From DASXMX01 sp036794395 (GTDB lineage: Bacteria > Planctomycetota > Phycisphaerae > Tepidisphaerales > Tepidisphaeraceae), in contig DAIRGS010000224.1 of assembly GCA_036794395.1 (NCBI GenBank), positions 1 to 11,881 on the forward strand: a stretch of 11,881 nt of DNA. The letters run 5' to 3'. Under the pieces are notes generated by a model. It had not been told where the DNA came from and did not search any database. It was given only the letters and a program-made list of their open reading frames with translations. Positions 1-6,329 of this stretch are shown piece after piece. Made by a program: the position numbers and the translations under genes. How positions within the stretch are numbered: position 1 is the first letter of the stretch; every line of letters starts with the position of its first letter.

Positions 1-2366
1 GTGTAGAGGAGGATGTTGCGCATGATGTTGTTTGCGGTTGAGGGGGTATATCCATAAATGCCGTCGACCGGCTGGCCAACCAGGCCGACACTGAGGTCTT
101 CGCGGCTGTAGTAGATGGCGACTCGATTGTTGATTTCGATGCCGCAGACGCGCGGATCTTTGAAGGATTCGCCAAGACGGTTGCGGGCCCATTTGCGGTA
201 ATCGAACTGCGTAACGCGATGTTCGGAGAGTTGATACACCGGATTGTCGCGCGAAAGTGGCGCGGCAAGGCCGTTTGTGGCAACGTCGCCGAAAAGGTTC
301 TTGAGTTCGCGCTCGGCGGCCTTGGCAAATTCCGTGGAGCCACCGGCGGCGTCGATGATCAGGGTGCCGCCATTCTGGACGAAGCTTTTGAGTTCGAGTT
401 TGGCCGGATCACTCAGAGTGAAGTCTGTGGTTCCGGTGAAGTGCGCGACCTTGGCCGCAGTCAGCGCGCCCTGGCCCAGCGGGGTGGAAAAGACGGATAA
501 CTCAACCGCGTCTTCGTTATGGAGGATCGCAGCAAGGCGACGCCAGCCGCCCGGCTCGGGGTCCCAGTTGGGGCCGACGATCACCCGCGCGAGCTTCATG
601 GAGCGATTGGCCGTAAGGCGGATGTCGGATTGAACGACGTAGCTTTCGCCCTTGTTCCAGACCTGGCGGTCGACGGCGTATTGAAAAATATCAGTGCCCA
701 GCTCATAGGCTTCTGGGTGGGATTTGCGGGCCGCGGGGTCCTGCCATCGGCGCGAAAGGTCGTCTTCGGGGAACAGAACTATCAGTTCGCGCGCTCCATT
801 GGAAAGGCCGCGAAGATGCGGGCGATTACGCCAACGAGCCGCGGGAAACTGTTGGTGGGTGAAGATCGGATGATCGGGCGGCAGGTCGCGAAAGGGGTGA
901 CCGAAAATCGCTGCGCCAAGGGCCTCGAAGCTCTTTGCAAAAGCCGGGCGGCCACAGTCGGCGTTGGCGAGAATCATGCCGCCCTCTTCGACAAAGTTCT
1001 TGAGCTTGCGGGTGTCTTCGAAAGACGGCTTGAGCTCAAGATTGCCTGTTATGTAAAGGATTGGGGCATCGTGAAGATCTTCCGGGGGCACGGAAAGTCC
1101 GACGATCTGCCATTGTAGAAACGCCTCGGCCTGGGTACCGGCGAATGAAGCGAGGTTGGCCAGGTCGCGGGGACGCTCGTTCCAGTTGGCCGGGTCGGGT
1201 ACGACTCCGGGCAGGAGGGGCTGGTGATAGTCGAGTTTGTTCATCATAACCGGGGCTCGGCCGCGTGAAAGAAACAGCAGACCGAAGCAGGTCGCGTCCA
1301 GGGTTTGGGAGCCGGGATAGTCGGCGCAAGTGAACGAGCCGTCGTCGGATTGAGAGGTGAGGAGCCTGCGGGCGAGATCGGTGTACCAGTCGTGAGAGGC
1401 AAAATACTTGTAACCGCTGGCCGCGGCGATGCGTTCGATGCCGTACATGGAATAGCCACTGTTGCCGACCGTGTTGTAGTGCTTATCCAGCCATGCCATG
1501 CCCTTATCGATGAAGGGATCGCCGCCATTGCCCAGGCACCCGATTCCCTCGGCGGTGTGGAGATAATCACTAACGATAAAAAGACTGGCGATGCCGGCTG
1601 CGGTCATGGAAAGGGTTTCGTCGGCTTGCTTGCCGTAGTCCCACCCGCCATCGGGATATTGATCGCCGCGCCACGCGGTTTCGATCGTTTTCCATCGCTC
1701 GGCCCCAACATCGATCGCGCCGGTTTGTTGGCATGCCCACAGGCCCAGAACGCCATACTGGCTGACGCTGTGATCGAGGTAGTTCCCCTGGCCCAGGTAA
1801 TCCCACATGCCCTTGTTCTTGGGGTTGGTTTTGCCGTCATTGATCCCACGGAACAGAGCCTCGGCATCGCGCTGGATAAGCGCGCGCATCTGCGGCGATT
1901 CATGTGGGATCAGAAGCCAGACCTGGCAGCGCATGGCGATGGCATAGATGCCCACGATGTCCACCTGCTTGAGGAACTCGACCGCGGCCTTGATGCGTTT
2001 GTCGTTCGGGCTTTCGCCGGAGGCAAGCAGCGCGTAAGTCGCCAGGGCGGTGTAGCCGCCGTAGGTATCGCCCTGCATATGGATATACTCAGAGTGCTGA
2101 TCGCCCTGGCGGGTGGGATCTTTTTCCCAGCGGCCGCCTTCCCGCTGGAGACTGTATATATGGGCGCGGGCGTTTTTAATTCCTTCTTCGATATTCTTGG
2201 CAGTTGGTTGCACGGGGCCGACAGGCCGGGCGGTTACGCCGGCAATCGGGACGGGCGCAGTACAGAGCAACGTGAACAGAATCACGGCTGCCGCTCTGGG
2301 CTTAAGCCTTAAAAAACGGCGCTGGGATAGGGTAGGGCGAACGATGGTGGTATCGCGGCTGTTCAT
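1..2366 (-). CDS. Secreted prenyltransferase-toroid / tandem DUF4159 protein (3' end outside window)
   Basis: The frame is open without a stop from an ATG at 2366 down to base 1 (788 full codons), so the C terminus is missing. Residues 1-40 look like a signal peptide: a basic stretch (SQRRFLRLKPR), then a hydrophobic core (AAAVILFTLLCTAPVPIAG). Residues ~50-370 resemble squalene-cyclase/prenyltransferase alpha-toroid repeats, with Q...GG-W motifs such as LQREGGRW, DGGWDYG near residue 236, and SDDGSF. Then follow two DUF4159-like modules. The first has NW at 394-395, DAPILYITGN, and GGMILANADCG from 462. The second has NW at 600-601, then GGTLIIDAAGG from 666, and runs to the window edge. Role unknown; such proteins are common in Planctomycetota and are presumably exported. 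A stop lies in frame 7 codons upstream, making this ATG the first possible one. It is divergent from aguB. Family assignment is from motif memory; the frame itself was read codon by codon over much of its length. Confidence 0.85.
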   Translation of the reverse strand, partial: MNSRDTTIVRPTLSQRRFLRLKPRAAAVILFTLLCTAPVPIAGVTARPVGPVQPTAKNIEEGIKNARAHIYSLQREGGRWEKDPTRQGDQHSEYIHMQGDTYGGYTALATYALLASGESPNDKRIKAAVEFLKQVDIVGIYAIAMRCQVWLLIPHESPQMRALIQRDAEALFRGINDGKTNPKNKGMWDYLGQGNYLDHSVSQYGVLGLWACQQTGAIDVGAERWKTIETAWRGDQYPDGGWDYGKQADETLSMTAAGIASLFIVSDYLHTAEGIGCLGNGGDPFIDKGMAWLDKHYNTVGNSGYSMYGIERIAAASGYKYFASHDWYTDLARRLLTSQSDDGSFTCADYPGSQTLDATCFGLLFLSRGRAPVMMNKLDYHQPLLPGVVPDPANWNERPRDLANLASFAGTQAEAFLQWQIVGLSVPPEDLHDAPILYITGNLELKPSFEDTRKLKNFVEEGGMILANADCGRPAFAKSFEALGAAIFGHPFRDLPPDHPIFTHQQFPAARWRNRPHLRGLSNGARELIVLFPEDDLSRRWQDPAARKSHPEAYELGTDIFQYAVDRQVWNKGESYVVQSDIRLTANRSMKLARVIVGPNWDPEPGGWRRLAAILHNEDAVELSVFSTPLGQGALTAAKVAHFTGTTDFTLSDPAKLELKSFVQNGGTLIIDAAGGSTEFAKAAERELKNLFGDVATNGLAAPLSRDNPVYQLSEHRVTQFDYRKWARNRLGESFKDPRVCGIEINNRVAIYYSREDLSVGLVGQPVDGIYGYTPSTANNIMRNILLY

Positions 2367-2375
2367 GCGTGTTTC

Positions 2376-2404
2376 ATTATTGTGTGGTCACGCCTGATCG
2401 ACAA
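2376..2404 (-). promoter_or_regulatory. Candidate sigma70-like promoter of the DUF4159 gene
   Basis: On the minus strand TTGTCG (2404-2399; 4 of 6 matches to TTGACA) is followed by a 17-nt spacer and AATAAT (2381-2376; 5 of 6 matches to TATAAT). The predicted start of transcription is about 2369, only a few bases before the ATG at 2366, and no Shine-Dalgarno sequence lies upstream of that ATG. The transcript would be leaderless or nearly so. This is pattern-based only. Confidence 0.4.
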
Positions 2405-2437
2405 TTGACGTAATTAGACGAAGTGGAGTTGAGATCG

Positions 2438-2466
2438 TTGCGGGGTGCCGCGGATACCGCTATATC
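2438..2466 (+). promoter_or_regulatory. Weak candidate promoter upstream of aguB
   Basis: TTGCGG (2438-2443), a 17-nt spacer and TATATC (2461-2466) match the sigma70 consensus only partly (3/6 and 4/6). The placement would give a leader of about 45 nt before the aguB ATG at 2518. It is the best pair I see in the 151-bp divergent gap on this strand, but it is weak. Confidence 0.2.
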
Positions 2467-2517
2467 CACGCGATCTTGCGAACAAGCGGGGCCGTACATC
2501 GTTCAACTTTTATTGTC

Positions 2518-3522
2518 ATGAAAAAGAAAAACAGCAGCAAGCAAAGTCATCAGAATGGGCGAATTGTGCAGGTTGGGCTGACGCAGATGGCCTGCACCGA
2601 CGACGCCGGCGAAAACCTGCGCCGGCAGGTGGCGCTGGTTGAAAAAGCCGCGGCACAGGGTGCGCAAATCATCTGCACTCAGGAATTGTTTAAATCCAAA
2701 TATTTCTGTCAGGTCGAGGATCATCGGTTCTTCAAGCTGGCCGAGAAAATCCCCGGGCCAAGCACCGATGCCTTCGTAAAGGTGGCCAAAAGGCATAAGG
2801 TCGTCGTGATCGGCTCGCTTTTCGAAAAGCGAGCCGATGGCCTGTACCACAACACCGCGGTCGTCATCGACGCGGATGGCTCAATCCTGGGGATTTACCG
2901 GAAGATGCATATCCCGGATGACCCGCTTTACAACGAGAAGTTCTATTTCACACCCGGCGATACAGGATTCAGAACGTGGGAGACGAAGTACGCGAAAATC
3001 GGCGTGCTGATCTGCTGGGACCAGTGGTTCCCCGAAGGCGCTCGGCTCACCGCCATTCAAGGCGCTCAAATCCTCTTCTACCCCACCGCTATTGGCTGGC
3101 ATCCATCCGAGAAAGTGGAGTACGGCAAGGCGCAACACGAATCATGGGAGCTAATCCAGCGATCGCACGCCGTGGCAAATGGATGCTACGTCTGCGCCTC
3201 CAATCGGATCGGCGTGGAGAAGGTATTGGGGGCGGATGGGAAGCCGGTCAGTGAAGAAGGGATTGAGTTTTGGGGACAGTCATTTGTGGCCTCGCCGAAC
3301 GGGCAGGTGGTGGCCAAGGCATCGGTCGATCGCGAAGAAGTCATGGTCGTCCCCTGCGATCTGGAAAAAGTCGAATTCAGCCGGACGCATTGGCCTTTTC
3401 TGAGGGATCGACGAATTGATGCGTATGGGGATATGACCAAGCGGTTTGTCGATGCCAAATGGCTAAATGCACGTGCGCGATTTCGCGCCTTTTCGTGGCA
3501 TGGGCTTCCAGCCCATGATTGA
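2518..3522 (+). CDS. aguB: N-carbamoylputrescine amidase (AguB), nitrilase-superfamily hydrolase
   Basis: A 334-residue carbon-nitrogen hydrolase. It hydrolyses N-carbamoylputrescine to putrescine, CO2 and ammonia in the cytosol, the second step of the agmatine route. The Glu-Lys-Cys triad is visible: E56 in CTQELF, K129 in YRKMHIP, C166 in LICWDQWFPE. The start IGxxLF and GWHPSE motifs and the ending FLRDRRIDAYGDMTKRF are typical of AguB, and aguA follows on the same strand. I chose the ATG at 2518; an upstream in-frame TTG at 2476 would add 14 poorly conserved residues. No Shine-Dalgarno sequence is evident. The family-like sequence ends near residue 312; the last ~22 residues look non-homologous and are encoded across two hairpins, including a dispersed-type palindrome that supplies the final WHGLPAHD. 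The specific AguB call, rather than another amidase, rests on the motifs plus the neighbour. Confidence 0.92.
   Translation: MKKKNSSKQSHQNGRIVQVGLTQMACTDDAGENLRRQVALVEKAAAQGAQIICTQELFKSKYFCQVEDHRFFKLAEKIPGPSTDAFVKVAKRHKVVVIGSLFEKRADGLYHNTAVVIDADGSILGIYRKMHIPDDPLYNEKFYFTPGDTGFRTWETKYAKIGVLICWDQWFPEGARLTAIQGAQILFYPTAIGWHPSEKVEYGKAQHESWELIQRSHAVANGCYVCASNRIGVEKVLGADGKPVSEEGIEFWGQSFVASPNGQVVAKASVDREEVMVVPCDLEKVEFSRTHWPFLRDRRIDAYGDMTKRFVDAKWLNARARFRAFSWHGLPAHD
3475..3493 (+). terminator. Terminator-like hairpin inside the 3' end of aguB
   Basis: GCGCGA-TT-TCGCGC (3475-3488) is a perfect 6-bp stem with a 2-nt loop, followed at once by CTTTT. It lies about 30 nt before the aguB stop codon, so if it terminates transcription it would do so within the reading frame. 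It may be a relic of an earlier, shorter gene end. The T-run is short. Confidence 0.25.
3499..3517. repeat. Perfect 8-bp palindrome overlapping the aguB stop region
   Basis: CATGGGCT-TCC-AGCCCATG is a perfect inverted repeat with a 3-nt loop. It encodes residues from the WHGLPAHD tail of AguB and ends 2 nt before the TGA stop codon. It looks like an intergenic palindromic element that has become part of the coding sequence. No second copy is in the window, so its dispersed nature is inferred from its form. Confidence 0.5.
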
Positions 3523-3670
3523 GGGGCATGATTTCCAGCGACGCGTGTGATTTGGGAAAACCAGGTTTCGACAGTGGGACAACCTTCTGAATTGCCGCCA
3601 GAAACTGCCCGGTTACGATGAGTTGGTTTTCCCGCATCTCACCCGGTATCGGACCCGAAGCGTCCTCGAC

Positions 3671-3749
3671 CACGGCCTGTCTTCGACCCTGAGGCTCTCT
3701 TCGAGCCTGAGCCTCAGAGCCGAAGGCAGACCCGAAGGGGAAGGCCGTG
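3671..3749. repeat. Nested imperfect inverted repeat between aguB and aguA
   Basis: The outer arms are CACGGCCT (3671-3678) and AGGCCGTG (3742-3749). The inner arms are CTGAGGCTC (3689-3697) and GAGCCTCAG (3709-3717). The inner part is also an 18-bp direct tandem repeat (3680-3697 and 3698-3715, 16 of 18 identical), each copy starting TCTTCGA. It lies in the 283-bp stretch between the aguB stop and the aguA-frame start, which otherwise shows no gene. The RNA could fold into a long hairpin between the two cistrons. Confidence 0.6.
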
Positions 3750-3805
3750 CCACTTAAAAAGCAATGGCGCGGAATCGCGCACGGCCATTTAGCGTGGAGT
3801 TCGAA

Positions 3806-4075
3806 ATGGATAGAGAAGAAATTCGAACGGAATTGACGCGCGATCCATTTGTTCCTTTGCGCCTTCACCTGACGGACAAGCGGACATTCGAGGTTCCATT
3901 TCGGCAGGTCGCGCACATGATTAGTTCGGGGGTGTTGGTGCTGATTGGGCTTAAAGAGGGAACCCATAGCGCGGATGGATACGATCGATTCGCATGCGAG
4001 AAGATTGAATGGATTGAACAACTTCCCCAGAAGTCAGACGCTTCACAACTTAAGGCAATTTCCAGACGGAATTCA
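3806..4075 (+). other. N-terminal small-protein module fused in frame to AguA
   Basis: This 90-codon part has the layout MDREEIRTELTRDPFVPLRL..LTDKRTFEVPF...HMISSGVLVLIGL...EKIEWIEQL. That resembles the short planctomycetal hypothetical proteins of ~70-100 residues (start M..E.I...., RxPFxPxRLHLTD, then a beta-rich middle and a final hydrophobic strand). Function is unknown. It has its own Shine-Dalgarno sequence, so it was probably a free-standing gene whose stop codon has been lost. The linker SDASQLKAISRRNS joins it to AguA. Family resemblance is from memory of that pattern. Confidence 0.55.
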
Positions 4076-5149
4076 ATGAGCAAATCGAACGTTCCCGACA
4101 AGACCCCCGTCGCTCTTGGCTACAGTTTCCCTCCCGAATGGCATCGTCATACAGCCACATGGTTTAGCTGGCCGCGGCCGGAGGGTATCTCGTTTCCGGA
4201 TAAATATCACACAGTCCCGGAGAACTTGGCCCGAATAGTTGCGGAGATCACGCCGCGCGAGCGGGTTGAGATCAATGTGCCCAACGGCAACTGGGAGCAC
4301 ATCGTGCGCGAGCAGCTCAAGGAGCACGGCTGCCCGATGCGCAACGTGTTTTTCCATCACATCAAGACCAATGAAAGCTGGTGCCGGGATCATGGGCCGG
4401 CGTTTGTCTTGAAGAATGGCAAAGCAGGCAAGAAGAACGCAGCCATTGTGGATTGGGGCTTCAATGCATGGGGCGGCAAGTATCCGCCGTACGATGACGA
4501 TGATGCCGTGCCGACTCGCATCGCCGACGAACTGAAGCTGCCGGTGTTTTACCCGAAGATCGTGATGGAAGGCGGGTCGGTGGAGTTCAATGGCGCGGGG
4601 ACGGTCATGACCACGACCCAGTGCCTGCTGAACAAGAACCGCAATCCGCATCTGATCAAAGCCGAGATCGAGCAGTATCTGAAGGATTACTACGGCCAGA
4701 AACACGTCGTTTGGCTGGGTCAGGGCATCGAGGGAGATGATACCGACGGGCACGTGGACGATCTGGCACGGTTCATCAATCCAACGACGATCGTGACTGC
4801 CATTGAAGAAGATCCGAAGGACGGGAACTACATGATCCTTCGCGACAATCGCAAACGGCTGGAGAAGCTCCGAGATCAGCACGGCCGGCCGTTTGACATC
4901 GTTGAGATCCCTATGCCCGGCGCAGTGGAGTACGACAGGCAGCGATTACCGGCGACCTATGTAAATTTCTACTTTGTAAATGGGGCGCTGCTGGTGCCGA
5001 TATTTGGCAAAAAATCGCGCGACAAGAAAGCCCTGGAAATTCTTCAGAAGCACCTCCCGGATCGAAAGGTGATTGGGATTGATTGCGTAGAGTTGATCTG
5101 GGGGCTCGGCACTATCCATTGCCTGACCCAGCAACAGCCGGCGTTTTGA
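3806..5149 (+). CDS. aguA: Agmatine deiminase (AguA) with an extra N-terminal module
   Basis: The frame encodes 447 residues from an ATG at 3806. That ATG is preceded by GGAG (3796-3799, 6-nt spacing). The C-terminal 357 residues, from an internal ATG at 4076, are a complete agmatine deiminase of the peptidylarginine-deiminase family. It converts agmatine to N-carbamoylputrescine and ammonia, the substrate of the neighbouring AguB. Visible motifs, numbered from 4076: FPPEWHRHTATWFSWP near 18-33, WCRDHGPAF (102-110), MEGGSVEFNG (164-173), DDTDGHVDDLARF with H226, and the terminal GTIHCLTQQQPAF with catalytic C349. The usual GGG before the cysteine region reads GLG. The first 90 residues are a separate module with no stop before AguA. 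An in-frame ATG at 3764 would add 14 residues but has no ribosome site. Translation may begin at 3806 (fusion), at 4076, or at both; the ATG at 4076 has only a weak ACGGA upstream. Confidence 0.9.
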   Translation: MDREEIRTELTRDPFVPLRLHLTDKRTFEVPFRQVAHMISSGVLVLIGLKEGTHSADGYDRFACEKIEWIEQLPQKSDASQLKAISRRNSMSKSNVPDKTPVALGYSFPPEWHRHTATWFSWPRPEGISFPDKYHTVPENLARIVAEITPRERVEINVPNGNWEHIVREQLKEHGCPMRNVFFHHIKTNESWCRDHGPAFVLKNGKAGKKNAAIVDWGFNAWGGKYPPYDDDDAVPTRIADELKLPVFYPKIVMEGGSVEFNGAGTVMTTTQCLLNKNRNPHLIKAEIEQYLKDYYGQKHVVWLGQGIEGDDTDGHVDDLARFINPTTIVTAIEEDPKDGNYMILRDNRKRLEKLRDQHGRPFDIVEIPMPGAVEYDRQRLPATYVNFYFVNGALLVPIFGKKSRDKKALEILQKHLPDRKVIGIDCVELIWGLGTIHCLTQQQPAF

Positions 5150-5175
5150 GGTAAACACCCGCTGTTTTCGCGCTG

Positions 5176-5198
5176 GGGAGTGCGAGGCTCCCGCCGAG
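5176..5198. repeat. 23-bp element, inverted partner of 7788-7810
   Basis: The element starts GGGAGTGCGAGGCTCCC. Its reverse complement matches 7788-7810 at 22 of 23 positions. The two copies lie outside the SDR and nucleotide-sugar dehydrogenase genes in inverted orientation. It sits in the 304-bp convergent gap 5150-5453, which holds no gene and consists largely of repeat modules. Confidence 0.75.
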
Positions 5199-5281
5199 CG
5201 ATTTTCATCAAGCGTATTCATCCAGGTTTTGTCGCGCGCAAGGAAGCGTGCCATTCTTGCCCGTCGTGGTCCGTGTAGGGA

Positions 5282-5299
5282 GCGGACCCCCGTGTCCGC
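5282..5299. repeat. Short palindrome in the convergent gap
   Basis: GCGGAC (5282-5287) and GTCCGC (5294-5299) form a perfect 6-bp stem around CCCCGT. It sits directly before the larger 5309-5342 element and may be part of the same composite repeat. Confidence 0.45.
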
Positions 5300-5308
5300 C
5301 CTCTGGCC

Positions 5309-5342
5309 CCCTCTCCCTTCGGGAGAGGGCTGGGGGTGAGGG
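5309..5342. repeat. Palindromic CCCTCTCCC element, copy 1
   Basis: CCCTCTCCC-TTC-GGGAGAGGG (5309-5329) is a perfect 9-bp hairpin followed by CTGGGGGTGAGGG. The same module occurs at 7660-7693 and, inverted, at 7742-7774. The pattern resembles the widespread REP-like elements of many GC-rich bacteria. Placed between convergent genes it could block read-through, but there is no T-run for an intrinsic terminator. Confidence 0.8.
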
Positions 5343-5453
5343 CGAAGGAGAGAAGACTCGCAGTGCCCCGCGCTTTCATGATGCCCGTTGTCGTTAAGAA
5401 AGACCGGGCAACGTGACGATTCAACCCACCGGTACATTGTGGCGCGCGAGCGT

Positions 5454-6329
5454 CTACTTGATGCCACGATCTTCCGGGACAATTCGGCGAAGAGTGTAGA
5501 CGTCGGACTTGTCGAACTGTTCCCGCTTGGCCGGGAGATTCTGCCAATCATCCCAAACAGCGCTGAGCAGCTTCCCGGTGATCCCATCGGATTCAGCAGA
5601 AGCGAGGAATACCGACAGGGCGGCACCTTTATCCAGCGGCGCACCGCCTTCATCCCGCTGCTTGAGCGATCGCTCGTAAAACGCCTTGCCGACTTTTTCA
5701 GGACCCGCCGAGAGGACTTCATCAAGTAGCCGCGTATTGAGAGCGCCGGGGGCAATGGCGTTGACGTCAATCTTCCAGTCGCGGAGTTCCTCGGCCAGTG
5801 TTTCAGTCATGCGCACAACCGCGGCCTTAGAGGCGGCATAGGCGCTGATGCGGGGGAGCGGCGCGGTGGCGCCGCCGCCTGAGAGGTTGATGATCTTGCC
5901 GTACTTCTTTTTTTTGAAGTGGGGGATCAGAGCCCGGCACATATATACCGTTCCGAAAAGATTGATCTCGATGGCTTGGATCCACTCGTCCCAATTCACT
6001 TCTTCGATCGGGCCTTTTGGACCGTACACCCCTGCATTGTTCACAAGGATTTCGAGATTTGGAAATTCCTTGCGGGCGAAGGCCGCGACGGCATCGCAGC
6101 TCTCGGGGCTGGCGACGTCGTTTTTCATGGCCAAGATTTTTTGGCCGGCTTTCGCCTGGGATTGAAACTCGACACGGACCTGTTCGAGCAGTTCGACATT
6201 GCGCGCCGTGAGAAGAACATTGGCGCCGGCGCGGACAAAGTGCCCGGCGATTTCGCGGCCGAGGCCCTGGTTAGCGCCGGTGATGAGAGCAGAACGGCCG
6301 GTGAGATTGTAAGTGGTCATTTCACTCAT
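5454..6329 (-). CDS. Short-chain dehydrogenase/reductase (SDR)
   Basis: A 291-residue classical-type SDR, an NAD(P)-dependent oxidoreductase with Rossmann fold. The cofactor motif TGANQGLG is at 17-24 and NNAG at 97-100. The catalytic residues are N123, S150, Y164 and K168 (YAASK). The length is typical, with a C-terminal extension DVYTLRRIVPEDRGIK. The substrate is not predictable from sequence; the cluster suggests a nucleotide sugar or its product, though quinone or fatty-acyl substrates cannot be excluded. The ATG at 6329 overlaps the upstream dehydrogenase stop by 8 nt; a second ATG at 6320 lies 1 nt after that stop and is equally plausible. Either arrangement implies translational coupling with the dehydrogenase, so the two probably act together. 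It is the last gene of the minus-strand cluster and converges on aguA. Confidence 0.9.
   Translation of the reverse strand: MSEMTTYNLTGRSALITGANQGLGREIAGHFVRAGANVLLTARNVELLEQVRVEFQSQAKAGQKILAMKNDVASPESCDAVAAFARKEFPNLEILVNNAGVYGPKGPIEEVNWDEWIQAIEINLFGTVYMCRALIPHFKKKKYGKIINLSGGGATAPLPRISAYAASKAAVVRMTETLAEELRDWKIDVNAIAPGALNTRLLDEVLSAGPEKVGKAFYERSLKQRDEGGAPLDKGAALSVFLASAESDGITGKLLSAVWDDWQNLPAKREQFDKSDVYTLRRIVPEDRGIK

Noticed and set aside
1036..1903. Minus-strand frames of 78-108 codons within the DUF4159 region
   Set aside because: They are out-of-frame shadows of the same long gene, rich in Ser, Arg and Pro as expected of off-frame translation in GC-rich DNA.
219..2312. Several plus-strand open frames opposite the DUF4159 gene, up to 335 codons
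   Set aside because: They lie wholly antisense to a continuous minus-strand frame with a signal peptide and recognisable family motifs; their translations show no family features.
2476..2517. TTG start extending AguB by 14 residues
   Set aside because: No ribosome site, and the ATG at 2518 already leaves an N-terminal tail before the conserved nitrilase fold begins.
3377..4021. 214-codon minus-strand frame across the aguB-aguA junction
   Set aside because: It overlaps the 3' end of aguB, the hairpin repeat and the N-terminal module on the opposite strand; no motif or ribosome site.
4073..4882. 269-codon minus-strand frame opposite aguA
   Set aside because: Antisense shadow of a gene with intact catalytic motifs; the translation has no recognisable motifs.
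5309..5329. Intrinsic terminator between the convergent aguA and SDR genes
   Set aside because: The stem is strong but has no T-run on either strand, and the same hairpin occurs between co-directional genes at 7660; treated as a repeat instead.
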